From CAWEPK01 sp049521495 (GTDB lineage: Bacteria > Desulfobacterota > Syntrophorhabdia > Syntrophorhabdales > WCHB1-27): 15,125 nt of DNA. This document shows, piece by piece, positions 1 to 6,819 of this stretch. The stretch covers positions 1-15,125 of the forward strand of contig JBEKOT010000106.1 in the NCBI GenBank assembly GCA_049521495.1, written 5' to 3'. The translations under genes were made by a program, and so were the position numbers. Under the pieces are notes generated by a model that did no database searches, was not told the origin of the DNA, and saw only the letters and a program-made list of their open reading frames with translations. Within the stretch, counting starts at the first letter, position 1. The number at the start of each line of letters is the position of its first letter.

Positions 1-66
1 TTCACAAAGCTTACCATAGTCTACGAGAGAAGGCCATATAATTGTATGCAATAACGGACATTTCTA

Positions 67-342
67 TTAGTTCTTGTCCTCAGCTTGTGATGAAATCAGG
101 CTTTGGGCAACAGGCCGTTTATGCCTGACTTTGTCGTCCACCGCAAGAAGGACACCTCGGATACCCTGGCGCCGGGCCGCGAATTGTACCACCGGGTATC
201 TTGCTTCTTGACTTACTTTCGGAGAGGCAAGTATATTGTGCCCTGCCGCTTTCGGGCGGACAACCAGGAATAGCGCCATGAGAACAACCCAAGCTAAGCA
301 TATTCCGGCAAAGTTGGAGCCCCGGTCCCGCACGCGCTTCAT
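67..342 (-). CDS. Possible small single-pass membrane protein (doubtful ORF)
   Basis: This is an open frame of about 91 codons ending in TAA. I do not recognise its family. It starts with a basic stretch (MKRVRDRG) followed by a hydrophobic run of about 18 residues (FAGICLAWVVLMALFLVV), which resembles a signal anchor; the rest is polar and basic. A GAAGG sequence lies only one base before the ATG at 342, which is too close, but 10 bases before an in-frame GTG at 333. Against it, the ORF lies antisense to the promoter and the first 65 bases of the transporter gene, its third-codon positions are not strongly biased, and the frame stays open further upstream inside the transporter, as a shadow frame would. 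It is listed because the residue pattern looks protein-like. Confidence 0.2.
   Translation of the reverse strand: MKRVRDRGSNFAGICLAWVVLMALFLVVRPKAAGHNILASPKVSQEARYPVVQFAARRQGIRGVLLAVDDKVRHKRPVAQSLISSQAEDKN
208..237 (+). promoter_or_regulatory. Sigma70-like promoter for the transporter operon
   Basis: TTGACT at 208-213 and TATATT at 232-237 each match the housekeeping consensus at five of six positions and are separated by 18 bp. The start of transcription would fall near 244. That excludes the ATG at 236 as translation start and fits the ATG at 278 with its AGGAA site at 266-270. The call rests on pattern only. Confidence 0.5.
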
Positions 343-1606
343 GCCTTCTTTATTGGATGGAGTCGATCGGCTGACGGGGGGGCCAACAGACAATGCCGAT
401 ATCGGCACTCCGGCGAGGACCTCCAGAAAGTACCTCTGGGTCGAGGGACTCCTCTCTAACGCGTCCGAGTCGTTCGTGACGAACTTTCTGGCGCCCTTCG
501 CCCTCGCCCTTGGTGCGACGAACGGCCAGATCGGCTCTCTTGCGTCCGCTTCGAACATGGCCGCCGCCTTCGGCCTCATGCCGGGCGCGAGACTCGAAGA
601 GCGTTTAGGCTGCCGAAAGCGCATCTTCTTGATCTCGACCGGGATTTTCGGCAGGCTCTTCCTGCTCGCCCTCGTATTCCTGCCGTTCCTCCTGCACGGT
701 TCGATGATATTTTACGGCCTCCTTGCGATCGTCACCGCCAGGGGTTTTTTGAACCAGTTCGGCTACCCCGCCTGGTCAACCCTTGTTACGGATATCGTCC
801 CGGAGAACATCAGGGGCAGGTACTTCGGCTCCCGCAACATGGCCGTAGGCTTCGCCGCCCTTGTCTGCACGCCGCTGGCGGGCTGTCTTATAAAAGGGGC
901 CGGCCCGGCCGGATATAAGCTCAGCTTCATGATAGCGGTTGCCACGGGCTTCGCCGCGACGGTCGTCTTCGGCCTCATAAAAGAACCGAAGAAGGCCCAC
1001 CTGCGCCGGGAGACGAAAAAGCCCGCTCTGGGTCTCGTCTCCATTTTCACGGAGCACCCCCAATTTGCCGCTTTTACGGCCCTCGGCTTCATCCTCCACA
1101 TGTCGCTCCAGGTCTCCGGCCCCTTCACCGCTGTCTACCAGATCCAGAGGTTCGGGGCCAACACGGCACACATAGGCATCCTTAGCTCCATCGGCGCCAT
1201 GACAGGCATGATAGGCCAGAGGGTATGGGGCGCACAAAACGACCGGAAGGGAGCCGTCTGGGTCGTGCGGCTCACGCACTTTCTCATACCCGCGACTTCC
1301 TTGGCTTGGGCAGTCGTGCCCAGTTGGTACTATCTGCCCGCCGTCGAGGCCGTAAGCGGCTTCACATGGGCCGGCTACTGGCTCTCGAACTTCAACCTGC
1401 TCCTGTATATGGCCCCTGAAGAGAACCGCTCGCGCTTCGTGGCCGTCTACCAGTCGGCCGTCGCGGTCGCATCTTTCATAGGACCGGTCATGGGTGGTAT
1501 ACTTGTCAGTGTGATAACGTTGAGGGGCCTATTCTGGATCTCCGCGATAGGCCGCCTCCTTGTCTCAATCCTATTCGCTCTCCTGATCAAGAGCGACAGG
1601 GCGTAG
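278..1606 (+). CDS. Major facilitator superfamily (MFS) transporter
   Basis: The product is an inner-membrane secondary transporter of 442 residues with about 12 hydrophobic segments in two halves, the usual size for an MFS permease. The loop between helices 2 and 3 (about residues 103-115) carries an MFS motif A-like sequence (GARLEERLGCRKR). Another MFS-type loop reads VPENIRGRYFGSRN, and a related PEENRSRF loop lies in the second half. I chose the ATG at 278 because AGGAA precedes it by 7-8 bases and a promoter ends at 237; an upstream ATG at 236 would sit inside the -10 box. The first 50 residues before helix 1 are polar, unlike a typical MFS N-terminus, so a later start is possible. The substrate cannot be told from sequence. 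The next gene follows after 5 bp, so the two are probably co-transcribed. Confidence 0.85.
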   Translation: MRTTQAKHIPAKLEPRSRTRFMPSLLDGVDRLTGGPTDNADIGTPARTSRKYLWVEGLLSNASESFVTNFLAPFALALGATNGQIGSLASASNMAAAFGLMPGARLEERLGCRKRIFLISTGIFGRLFLLALVFLPFLLHGSMIFYGLLAIVTARGFLNQFGYPAWSTLVTDIVPENIRGRYFGSRNMAVGFAALVCTPLAGCLIKGAGPAGYKLSFMIAVATGFAATVVFGLIKEPKKAHLRRETKKPALGLVSIFTEHPQFAAFTALGFILHMSLQVSGPFTAVYQIQRFGANTAHIGILSSIGAMTGMIGQRVWGAQNDRKGAVWVVRLTHFLIPATSLAWAVVPSWYYLPAVEAVSGFTWAGYWLSNFNLLLYMAPEENRSRFVAVYQSAVAVASFIGPVMGGILVSVITLRGLFWISAIGRLLVSILFALLIKSDRA

Positions 1607-1611
1607 GCGCC

Positions 1612-2097
1612 ATGAGGCAGACAAAAGCGGAACGGATGCATTTGAGATGCGCGCAGGCGCTCACAGCAAGCGTGCTCCTCCTCTTCTCGACCGCTCTTTC
1701 ATTCGGAGGGCCGCCGAGACAGCGGATCACTTTCCTGCCTTCGGGCGTCTCCGTTCTCGCGGAGAGGGCCGCAACACCCGAAGAGAGGGCCAGAGGTCTC
1801 ATGCTCCGGAAATCCCTCGGCGACTCCGAGGCCATGATATTCTGCTTCGAAGAGTCCTCCTACCTCACCTTCTGGATGTACCACACTCTCATACCCCTGA
1901 CCGTCATCTTTCTGGACGAAGGCCTGAAGATCGTCGATATGCAGCATATGGCGCCGTGCCTTGCAAAGGAAGCCGACGCCTGCCCGGTCTATGCCTCTCG
2001 CGCCCGAGCGCGCTACGCCATAGAGGTGAACGAGCGCTTTGTCGGGAAGCACCGCATAAGGATGGGCGACCGCGTCGCCCTGGGCGAGGTCAGGTAG
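1612..2097 (+). CDS. Exported DUF192 family protein
   Basis: The 161-residue product has a basic N-terminus, a hydrophobic stretch (about residues 15-31) read as a signal peptide with cleavage near ALS/FGG, and a DUF192 domain over the remaining 120 residues. Family hallmarks visible are ERARGLMLRKSL, an MIFCFE strand, the FWMYHTLIPL core around residues 87-96, a C-rich stretch (PCLAKEADACPVY), an IEVNERF strand and a final GDRV. The family's role is unknown; members are small beta-rich proteins often exported in Gram-negatives. The ATG is preceded by CAGGG about 10 bases upstream; an in-frame ATG at 1636 is an alternative. It sits 5 bp behind the transporter and 37 bp before gspJ. Whether it is functionally tied to secretion is unknown. 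Confidence 0.85.
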   Translation: MRQTKAERMHLRCAQALTASVLLLFSTALSFGGPPRQRITFLPSGVSVLAERAATPEERARGLMLRKSLGDSEAMIFCFEESSYLTFWMYHTLIPLTVIFLDEGLKIVDMQHMAPCLAKEADACPVYASRARARYAIEVNERFVGKHRIRMGDRVALGEVR

Positions 2098-2112
2098 AAA
2101 AGGGCTTATTCG

Positions 2113-2121
2113 TGTTATAAT
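2113..2121 (+). promoter_or_regulatory. Extended -10 promoter element before gspJ
   Basis: TGTTATAAT combines the TGn extended motif with a perfect TATAAT hexamer (2116-2121). There is no good -35 box at the proper distance, which an extended -10 can tolerate. Transcription would begin near 2128, downstream of the GGAG ribosome-binding sequence (2122-2125) assigned to the gspJ ATG at 2135. Transcripts from here would therefore need another start codon or near-leaderless initiation, which lowers confidence. Confidence 0.35.
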
Positions 2122-2134
2122 GGAGTTGTAGCAT

Positions 2135-2827
2135 ATGCTTCGGACCCTCAGGGGCGCAAAAAGGGCGGCTGACCGGGCCGTGAGGACCGGCGTGCCGGGT
2201 GCCGGACCGTCGTGCAGGATGGAGCGCGGCTTTACGCTGATCGAGATCCTTCTCGCTGTCGCTCTCTCGGCGCTTCTCCTCACGGTAGTCTACTGGACGT
2301 ATTTTTCCATAAACCGGTCGATCGTCGCCGCCACGGAGGACCAGGAGGCTTTCGAGACGGGCAGGACCCTGTCCGAGCTGCTCAAAAGGGACATACGGGC
2401 CATCAACGGCGTGAAGTACCCTCTCCTGGCTAAAAACGTGGAGATCCAGGGCGACCGGTTCGGCCAGCTGGAATTTGTAACGAACGCCCTGTCCCCGACG
2501 GAGCCCCAGAGGTTCAGGAGGGTCCAATACGTGCTGGTCATGACCGACAGTGAGGGAAAGGTAATGGTGAGGAAGGAATCGACGGACTTGGACGACCTCA
2601 TCGACAAGCCCCCGGTTGACAATCCCCCGAAGGTCTTCGAGATATCGCGGATTATCACAGGGTTTTTCGTCGAGTTTTACGACGGCGCCCAATGGGTGCA
2701 GACATGGGATTCGGGAGCCAGTGCGACGCTGCCGAAGCAGATAAGAGCGACGATAGATGTGGTTGACACCAAGGGAGACAAGAAACGATTCGTGGCGGAG
2801 GAGGCTATCCAGAGTGGGAACCAATGA
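2135..2827 (+). CDS. gspJ: T2SS minor pseudopilin GspJ
   Basis: This is a minor pseudopilin of the T2SS pseudopilus tip, which assembles with I and K in the inner membrane and periplasm. The 230-residue product has a type IV prepilin signal: a basic leader, the peptidase site after G32 (RG/FTLIE), Glu at +5, and a hydrophobic helix (about residues 33-54) with ALSALLL. The soluble domain carries GspJ-like features, including a repeated Arg-rich strand (RFRRVQYVL) and a late LPKQIRATIDV strand. GGAG at 2122-2125 lies 9 bases before the ATG. The resulting 32-residue leader is long; an internal ATG at 2219 would leave only four leader residues and has no proper ribosome site. The 3' end overlaps gspK by 14 bp. 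It opens the first gsp block, although the classical order puts gspI directly before it. Confidence 0.93.
   Translation: MLRTLRGAKRAADRAVRTGVPGAGPSCRMERGFTLIEILLAVALSALLLTVVYWTYFSINRSIVAATEDQEAFETGRTLSELLKRDIRAINGVKYPLLAKNVEIQGDRFGQLEFVTNALSPTEPQRFRRVQYVLVMTDSEGKVMVRKESTDLDDLIDKPPVDNPPKVFEISRIITGFFVEFYDGAQWVQTWDSGASATLPKQIRATIDVVDTKGDKKRFVAEEAIQSGNQ
2797..2804 (+). promoter_or_regulatory. Strong ribosome-binding site fixing a GTG start for gspK
   Basis: GGAGGAGG lies inside the gspJ reading frame, 9 bases before a GTG at 2814. It selects that GTG over an in-frame ATG at 2757, which would give an overlong prepilin leader. It implies translational coupling with gspJ. Confidence 0.75.
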
Positions 2828-3872
2828 CCGCGGTTTTATCCTCATTACCGTCCTCCTGGTGATAGCCGTCCTCTTCCCCCTCATCCTGGCATTTAATTCC
2901 AAGGTGCAGCTCAACCTGATTCAGGCGGAGAATTTCAGGAACTCCGTCCAGGCGCTCAGGAGCGCCCGGTCGGGGGTGGAAGGGGCAATCGGCGTGCTCA
3001 AGGCGGACGACGCGAGCTACGATTCGAAAAGAGACAGGTGGGCCATGAACTTCCCGAACCTGGCCGTGGGTGAAGGCACCCTGGCCGTGACCATCGTTGA
3101 CGAAGACAGCAAGATCCCTATCAACAACCTCGTGGGCGTCGTCAAGGATACGGCAGGGAACCAGAGTCCCGGCTCGACCGCAGGCCAGACACCGGCCGGC
3201 TCGGCGGCGCAAACGACGGCCCAGGCAGCAGGGCAAACGCAAGCGGGCAAAGTCGTCAACGATCAGGTGGACAACGACCTCGATACTAGGCTCCGGGCGC
3301 TCATCACGCGCCTGGGGGGCAGGCCGGAAATCGTAGATGCCCTGATCGACTGGCTCGACTCTAATAACGACGTCACGGGAAGCGAAGGTGCCGAGGAAGA
3401 TTATTACAAGCAGAAGGGTTACCACTGTAAGAACGGCCCCCTCGATTCCCTGGATGAGCTCCTTCTCGTCAAGGGGTTCGACAAGGACCTGCTGTACACC
3501 AGGAACCTGAAGGATTATCTGACGATCGCCCCCACGGACGGCAAAATCAATGTGAATCTCGCTTCTCTTCAGGTCCTCCAGACAGTGCTCGGAACAAAGA
3601 CTACCGCCCTACCCCAGCCGTTCACGGACGGGGATTTGCAGGACCTGGTCCACTACCGGGACGAGCACGACCTTAAAAACGTGAATGACATGAACCAAGC
3701 GATCAAGATAAGCCAGGACCAGTCCATAAAGGCCCAGCCTCTGGTCAAGGTGAATTCAGCTTACTTTACGGTCCACAGCAGGTATACTATGGGTAGGGTC
3801 GTAAAGAACGTGGACGCCCTTTTGAAAAGAGACTCATCGACAGTGACGATAGTCTCATGGAGGGAGTATTGA
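2814..3872 (+). CDS. gspK: T2SS minor pseudopilin GspK
   Basis: This is the large minor pseudopilin that caps the pseudopilus. From the GTG start the product is 352 residues with a short leader ending NDRG, cleavage before FILIT, and a hydrophobic helix. The +5 residue is Thr instead of Glu, as expected for GspK, which lacks the Glu conserved in the other pseudopilins. Family features include QALRSARSGVEGAI after the helix, the DALIDWLDSNNDV segment (about residues 175-187) followed by an acidic GAEEDYY stretch, a PLDSLDELLLVKGF segment, and KINVNLASLQVL near the C-terminus; these mark the helical SAM-like insert region. An odd Ala/Gln/Thr/Gly-rich segment encoded around 3163-3255 interrupts the alpha/beta domain. 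It overlaps gspJ by 14 bp and gspL by 16 bp. Confidence 0.93.
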   Translation: MGTNDRGFILITVLLVIAVLFPLILAFNSKVQLNLIQAENFRNSVQALRSARSGVEGAIGVLKADDASYDSKRDRWAMNFPNLAVGEGTLAVTIVDEDSKIPINNLVGVVKDTAGNQSPGSTAGQTPAGSAAQTTAQAAGQTQAGKVVNDQVDNDLDTRLRALITRLGGRPEIVDALIDWLDSNNDVTGSEGAEEDYYKQKGYHCKNGPLDSLDELLLVKGFDKDLLYTRNLKDYLTIAPTDGKINVNLASLQVLQTVLGTKTTALPQPFTDGDLQDLVHYRDEHDLKNVNDMNQAIKISQDQSIKAQPLVKVNSAYFTVHSRYTMGRVVKNVDALLKRDSSTVTIVSWREY

Positions 3873-5170
3873 AAAAAAGGGGCACGGGCTTGGTCCCCCG
3901 AAACGGGGGCTGGTATGGCGTAACCCTCACGGTCCGGGACAGGGAGATAACCGACCTCGAGGTCATTCAGAAGGCCGGCCTTCCGGAGCTGCGCGAGGCC
4001 TTCCCCGAAGGACGCTACGGGGTGGCTGTCGACAACGGCTCCGCATACCTCTTCAATCTGACTTTCCCCTTCTCGGACAAGCGCAGGATAAAGCTCGTCA
4101 TCGGGGGCGAGCTCGAGGAGAGACTGCCTATCCCCGTGGAGGACCTGGCAATCGACTTTGTCGAGACGACGAAAGGGAACATCCTTGCGGCAGGTATCCC
4201 GAAGTCGCTGGCCGAGGCCATTGCCGAGGATAAACGGGTCCGGATCACGACCGTGCAGGCCGTCGCGGTCCTCCATGCCCTGAGGTGGCTCAACCTTATT
4301 TACCGGGAAGACTTCGTATTCATCCACAGGAACGGCAGCGCCATAGTCATCATGGGCTTCAAGGCCGACCGCCTGCACTATCTCAGGCAGTTCTTTCACG
4401 CGGCCGGGTCCGATTCCCTGGAAGAAGCCATGGCCGAGATCGCCGGCGACAGGACATTCGACCATGCCGCCTACGTGATGGTGAGCGACGGCGAGGACGG
4501 GCAGGCTACGAAGGAGTACCTCGAGGGAAGATTCAACATACACATCGATACGCCGTCGCTCCGGAAAATACTCAAGGACGACTCCGCTTTTGACTGGCTA
4601 TGGCCGGCCATCGGCGCCGCGCTCCTTTCCTGCGCCCCCCGGGGTAAGCTCAACCTAACAGGGACAGGACGCGCCGATCTTCTTCTCTACACGAAGACGG
4701 CCCTTTACGCGTCAATCTGCCTAGCTTGCGTCGGTCTCCTTGCCACGGGTCTCCTTTTCCTCGACTATCTTTTCAAGGAGAGCGCCTATAAATACCTGGT
4801 TTCAGAGCAGGGCCGGATCTACCGGCTCTCCTTCCCGAAGTCGCCCCCCGTGAAAGAGCCGGCCAAGATGTTCCGTGAGAAGATCAAGCTCCTGGAGAGA
4901 GAACCGGGCTCCGTACAGGCTGCGGCGAACCCCCTGGCAGTCCTCAACGAGATCAGCAGCAGGATAGGACCCGAAGTGGACGTGAAGGTGAATGAATTCG
5001 CATCCGACGAAAAGGAGTTCACCATCTCCGGGACTACTACCTCCTTTGCCTCGGTCGAGAAGATCAAGACCTCCCTATCACAGATGAAGGGGGTATCGCA
5101 GATTGAGATGCAGAATCTCGATCTCGCGCCCGGCAGGCAGGTGAAATTCAAAATCAGAGGAAGGCTATGA
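3857..5170 (+). CDS. gspL: T2SS inner-membrane platform protein GspL
   Basis: GspL is a bitopic inner-membrane protein that recruits the GspE ATPase through a cytoplasmic actin-like (PilM-like) domain and pairs with GspM through a periplasmic ferredoxin-like domain. The 437-residue product has a soluble N-terminal part of about 280 residues with alternating strands and helices (for example RYGVAVDNGSAYLFNLTFPF and FVFIHRNGSAIVIMGF). One transmembrane helix follows at about 281-303 (SICLACVGLLATGLLFL). The C-terminal part is PilN-like (GPEVDVKVNEFASDEKEF, then VEKIKTSLSQMKGVSQIEM). Sequence conservation is low in this family; size, topology and its place between K and M support the call. The start is uncertain: the ATG at 3857 has only a weak upstream site, and TTG codons at 3869 and 3890 are alternatives, the last with AAGGGG upstream. 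It overlaps gspK by 16 bp. Confidence 0.88.
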   Translation: MEGVLKKRGTGLVPRNGGWYGVTLTVRDREITDLEVIQKAGLPELREAFPEGRYGVAVDNGSAYLFNLTFPFSDKRRIKLVIGGELEERLPIPVEDLAIDFVETTKGNILAAGIPKSLAEAIAEDKRVRITTVQAVAVLHALRWLNLIYREDFVFIHRNGSAIVIMGFKADRLHYLRQFFHAAGSDSLEEAMAEIAGDRTFDHAAYVMVSDGEDGQATKEYLEGRFNIHIDTPSLRKILKDDSAFDWLWPAIGAALLSCAPRGKLNLTGTGRADLLLYTKTALYASICLACVGLLATGLLFLDYLFKESAYKYLVSEQGRIYRLSFPKSPPVKEPAKMFREKIKLLEREPGSVQAAANPLAVLNEISSRIGPEVDVKVNEFASDEKEFTISGTTTSFASVEKIKTSLSQMKGVSQIEMQNLDLAPGRQVKFKIRGRL

Positions 5171-5685
5171 AAATCCCGGAGAGGTTGCGGGTAATCCCGC
5201 AAAATGTATACGTTCTTATTTTTTCGGGGATTTTCGTTATTTCCTGTCTTTTCGTATACTTTCTGAGCGAGGACATCTATCTTTTGGAAAGGAAGATTCA
5301 GTCCAGGCAGAAGGATTACGCTGAAGTGCTGCGCCTCAGAGACGTCTATGAATCGAGGAGGCGGGCCGTTGAAAGGACCGGCCCCGGTCAAGTAGAGAAA
5401 CGTCCTGTCACCCTTTCGGCAGTCGAGGAAATGGTAACGAAGAACTTCGTAGGAGGCTCCCTCGCCGCGCTCAACCCGGTAACCAACAAGGTGGAAAAGG
5501 GGGCCGAACAAGCGGCAGTGGAGATAAAAGTGACCAATGCGCCGCTCGGAGAGATAGTTTCCTTCATAAAGACGGCGGACAGCCTTGGCTTTTACGTGGG
5601 CAAGCTCCGGCTCTCTCTGCCTGCAAACAACCCCGGCGCCCTCGATATGCAGGCCACCGTCATGGAGAGGCGCTCCAATGGGTAA
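5167..5685 (+). CDS. gspM: T2SS inner-membrane platform protein GspM
   Basis: GspM is a small bitopic inner-membrane protein that stabilises GspL. The 172-residue product has a short cytoplasmic N-terminus, a transmembrane helix at about residues 14-33 (VYVLIFSGIFVISCLFVYFL), a heptad-like charged helix (DIYLLERKIQSRQKDYAEVL) and a periplasmic ferredoxin-like domain resembling PilO (AAVEIKVTNAPLGEIVSFI, then LGFYVGKLRLSLP). The ATG overlaps the gspL stop as ATGA, and GAGGAAGG at 5157-5164 sits just upstream, so translation is probably coupled. Size, topology and position fit the family; sequence alone would give a weaker call. Confidence 0.87.
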   Translation: MKIPERLRVIPQNVYVLIFSGIFVISCLFVYFLSEDIYLLERKIQSRQKDYAEVLRLRDVYESRRRAVERTGPGQVEKRPVTLSAVEEMVTKNFVGGSLAALNPVTNKVEKGAEQAAVEIKVTNAPLGEIVSFIKTADSLGFYVGKLRLSLPANNPGALDMQATVMERRSNG

Positions 5686-6598
5686 CCGAAAGACCGTCCT
5701 TTTCTACCTGGCCGCCGTCGGGTGGGGCCTCTTTGTGATGGTCCTTACCGTCTACCTCTTTTTCCCCTACCAGAAGGCGCTCAAGATCGCCCTGCAGAAC
5801 ACGGTGGGCGGGGGAAGGACTGCGGTCTCGATGGAGGGGGTTGCTGCCAGACCTCTGGGCATCAAGGCATCGAGGCTCCTCTTGAAGCCCGACGGGTCGA
5901 CGGGGCAGGTCCCCTTCGAATTGTCTAACGTCCGGATATTCTTGAACCCCCTTTCGTTGCTAAAAGGTAAGTTTACGATCGCTTCTTCGGCCGCGATCTA
6001 CGGCGGCACGCTGAGCTGCACGGTGGAGGGGGCGTCCGTAACCGGTCCATCGAACCCGGATATATCCCTCACCCTCGACCACGTGAATATGGGGAAGTGT
6101 CCCGAGGGCGTCCTTCCCTGGTTCAAAGGGATAAGCGGTGTTCTTAACGGCGTCGTGAGGAAACAGGCGACCGCGGGGAGACCGGACAGACAGACCGGCT
6201 TTTTCCGGTTTTCCCTTTCCGGCGGGGAAGTGAAGGACCTGCAGGTGAAAAACATGCCTCGTCTTGTCATCCCTTACAGAGAAATTGTGGTTGAGGGAAA
6301 GATAGACGGGCCGAGGCTCAACATCGGAAGGCTGGCGCTCAAGAGCGATCTCGTCTCGCTATCCGGAACGGGTTTTATGGAATCGGGTGACGACAGGACC
6401 GACAGGACCATCAATATACGGCTCTCCTATGAGGCGTTGTCTCAGGCCTTCCCCCTAAAAGGGAAAGGCGTCATCGCGATAACCGGGAGCCAGGCGGCGC
6501 CGGCCGTCGAGGTCCTGCCCCAGTCGGCTGGAAAGCCGGCGCAGGGCCCGGGCCGCGGCCAGTTGCCTGCATCAGGGCCGCAAGGGGGGCGTGGTTGA
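5678..6598 (+). CDS. gspN: T2SS accessory protein GspN (AsmA-like, delta/Leptospira type)
   Basis: The 306-residue product has one N-terminal transmembrane helix (about residues 6-28) and a long beta-rich periplasmic region with repeated strand patterns typical of AsmA-like proteins (GIKASRLLLKPDG, ELSNVRIFLNPLSLLKGKF, LNIGRLALKSDLVSLSGTG). GspN is an accessory subunit, absent from many systems; this form is known from delta-proteobacterial and Leptospira loci. The ATG at 5678 is chosen because GGAGAGG (5664-5670) lies 7 bases upstream; it overlaps gspM by 8 bp. The last 30 residues are a low-complexity Gly/Pro/Ala/Gln tail. It ends the first gsp block. Exact role is unknown; it may link the inner membrane platform to the envelope. 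Confidence 0.83.
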   Translation: MGNRKTVLFYLAAVGWGLFVMVLTVYLFFPYQKALKIALQNTVGGGRTAVSMEGVAARPLGIKASRLLLKPDGSTGQVPFELSNVRIFLNPLSLLKGKFTIASSAAIYGGTLSCTVEGASVTGPSNPDISLTLDHVNMGKCPEGVLPWFKGISGVLNGVVRKQATAGRPDRQTGFFRFSLSGGEVKDLQVKNMPRLVIPYREIVVEGKIDGPRLNIGRLALKSDLVSLSGTGFMESGDDRTDRTINIRLSYEALSQAFPLKGKGVIAITGSQAAPAVEVLPQSAGKPAQGPGRGQLPASGPQGGRG

Positions 6599-6683
6599 GC
6601 AGCCGAAAAGTGGGTAGCAACGCGAGGATAGAGGTGCCGCGGTCACCGTAAGCAAGCGCAAAAAGCGGCCCGGCTGACTTAGA

Positions 6684-6713
6684 TTGACAATAAATGAATG
6701 ATCATGGTACTCT
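6684..6713 (+). promoter_or_regulatory. Promoter for the gspC-gspI block
   Basis: A perfect TTGACA at 6684-6689 is followed after 18 bp by TACTCT (6708-6713), a weak -10 hexamer that is helped by an upstream TG (6705-6706) in the extended -10 position. The start of transcription would fall near 6720, giving a leader of about 100 bases before gspC. The poor hexamer suggests that an activator or a regulated promoter is possible. Confidence 0.5.
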
Positions 6714-6735
6714 AGCGGTCAAGAAACTTGCTTCA

Positions 6736-6752
6736 TGCTTTGCACCAAAGCA
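6736..6752 (+). repeat. Perfect inverted repeat, possible operator or leader hairpin
   Basis: TGCTTTG and CAAAGCA are perfect reverse complements separated by CAC. The element lies about 15-30 bases downstream of the predicted transcription start and about 70 bases before gspC. It could bind a dimeric regulator or fold in the mRNA leader; there is no T-run, so it is not a terminator. Confidence 0.45.
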
Positions 6753-6819
6753 CGGTCGGTACGTAAGGCTTTCAGCGAATTTTTCATCTGATGATTGAGA
6801 AATCTGGACCTTGAAAGCA

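Larger units (their letters stand above)
6599..6810 (+). other. Intergenic regulatory region between the two gsp blocks
   Basis: This is the only sizeable non-coding gap inside the T2SS locus. It is more AT-rich than its surroundings and carries a promoter (6684-6713), a 17-bp inverted repeat (6736-6752) and a smaller palindrome TCATCTGATGA (6784-6794). No terminator with a T-run follows gspN, so read-through from the first block is possible. Confidence 0.6.

Noticed and set aside
776..1279. Long minus-strand frames inside the MFS gene
   Set aside because: They are antisense to a well-supported transporter and their Gly/Arg-rich composition shows no family features; they are typical shadow frames in GC-rich DNA.
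6630..6670. Possible terminator after gspN (GCCGC ... GCGGC arms)
   Set aside because: The arms are only five bases, the loop is over 20 bases and no T-run follows.
6715..6731. Sigma54-like -24/-12 element (GG at 6717-6718, GC at 6730-6731)
   Set aside because: The spacing is one base too long and the TGGCAC half is poorly matched; sigma54 promoters are strict about spacing.
6694..6798. A 34-codon ORF in the gap before gspC (ATG at 6694, stop TGA at 6796)
   Set aside because: It has no ribosome-binding sequence and starts inside the predicted promoter, upstream of the expected transcription start. It fits a chance open frame.
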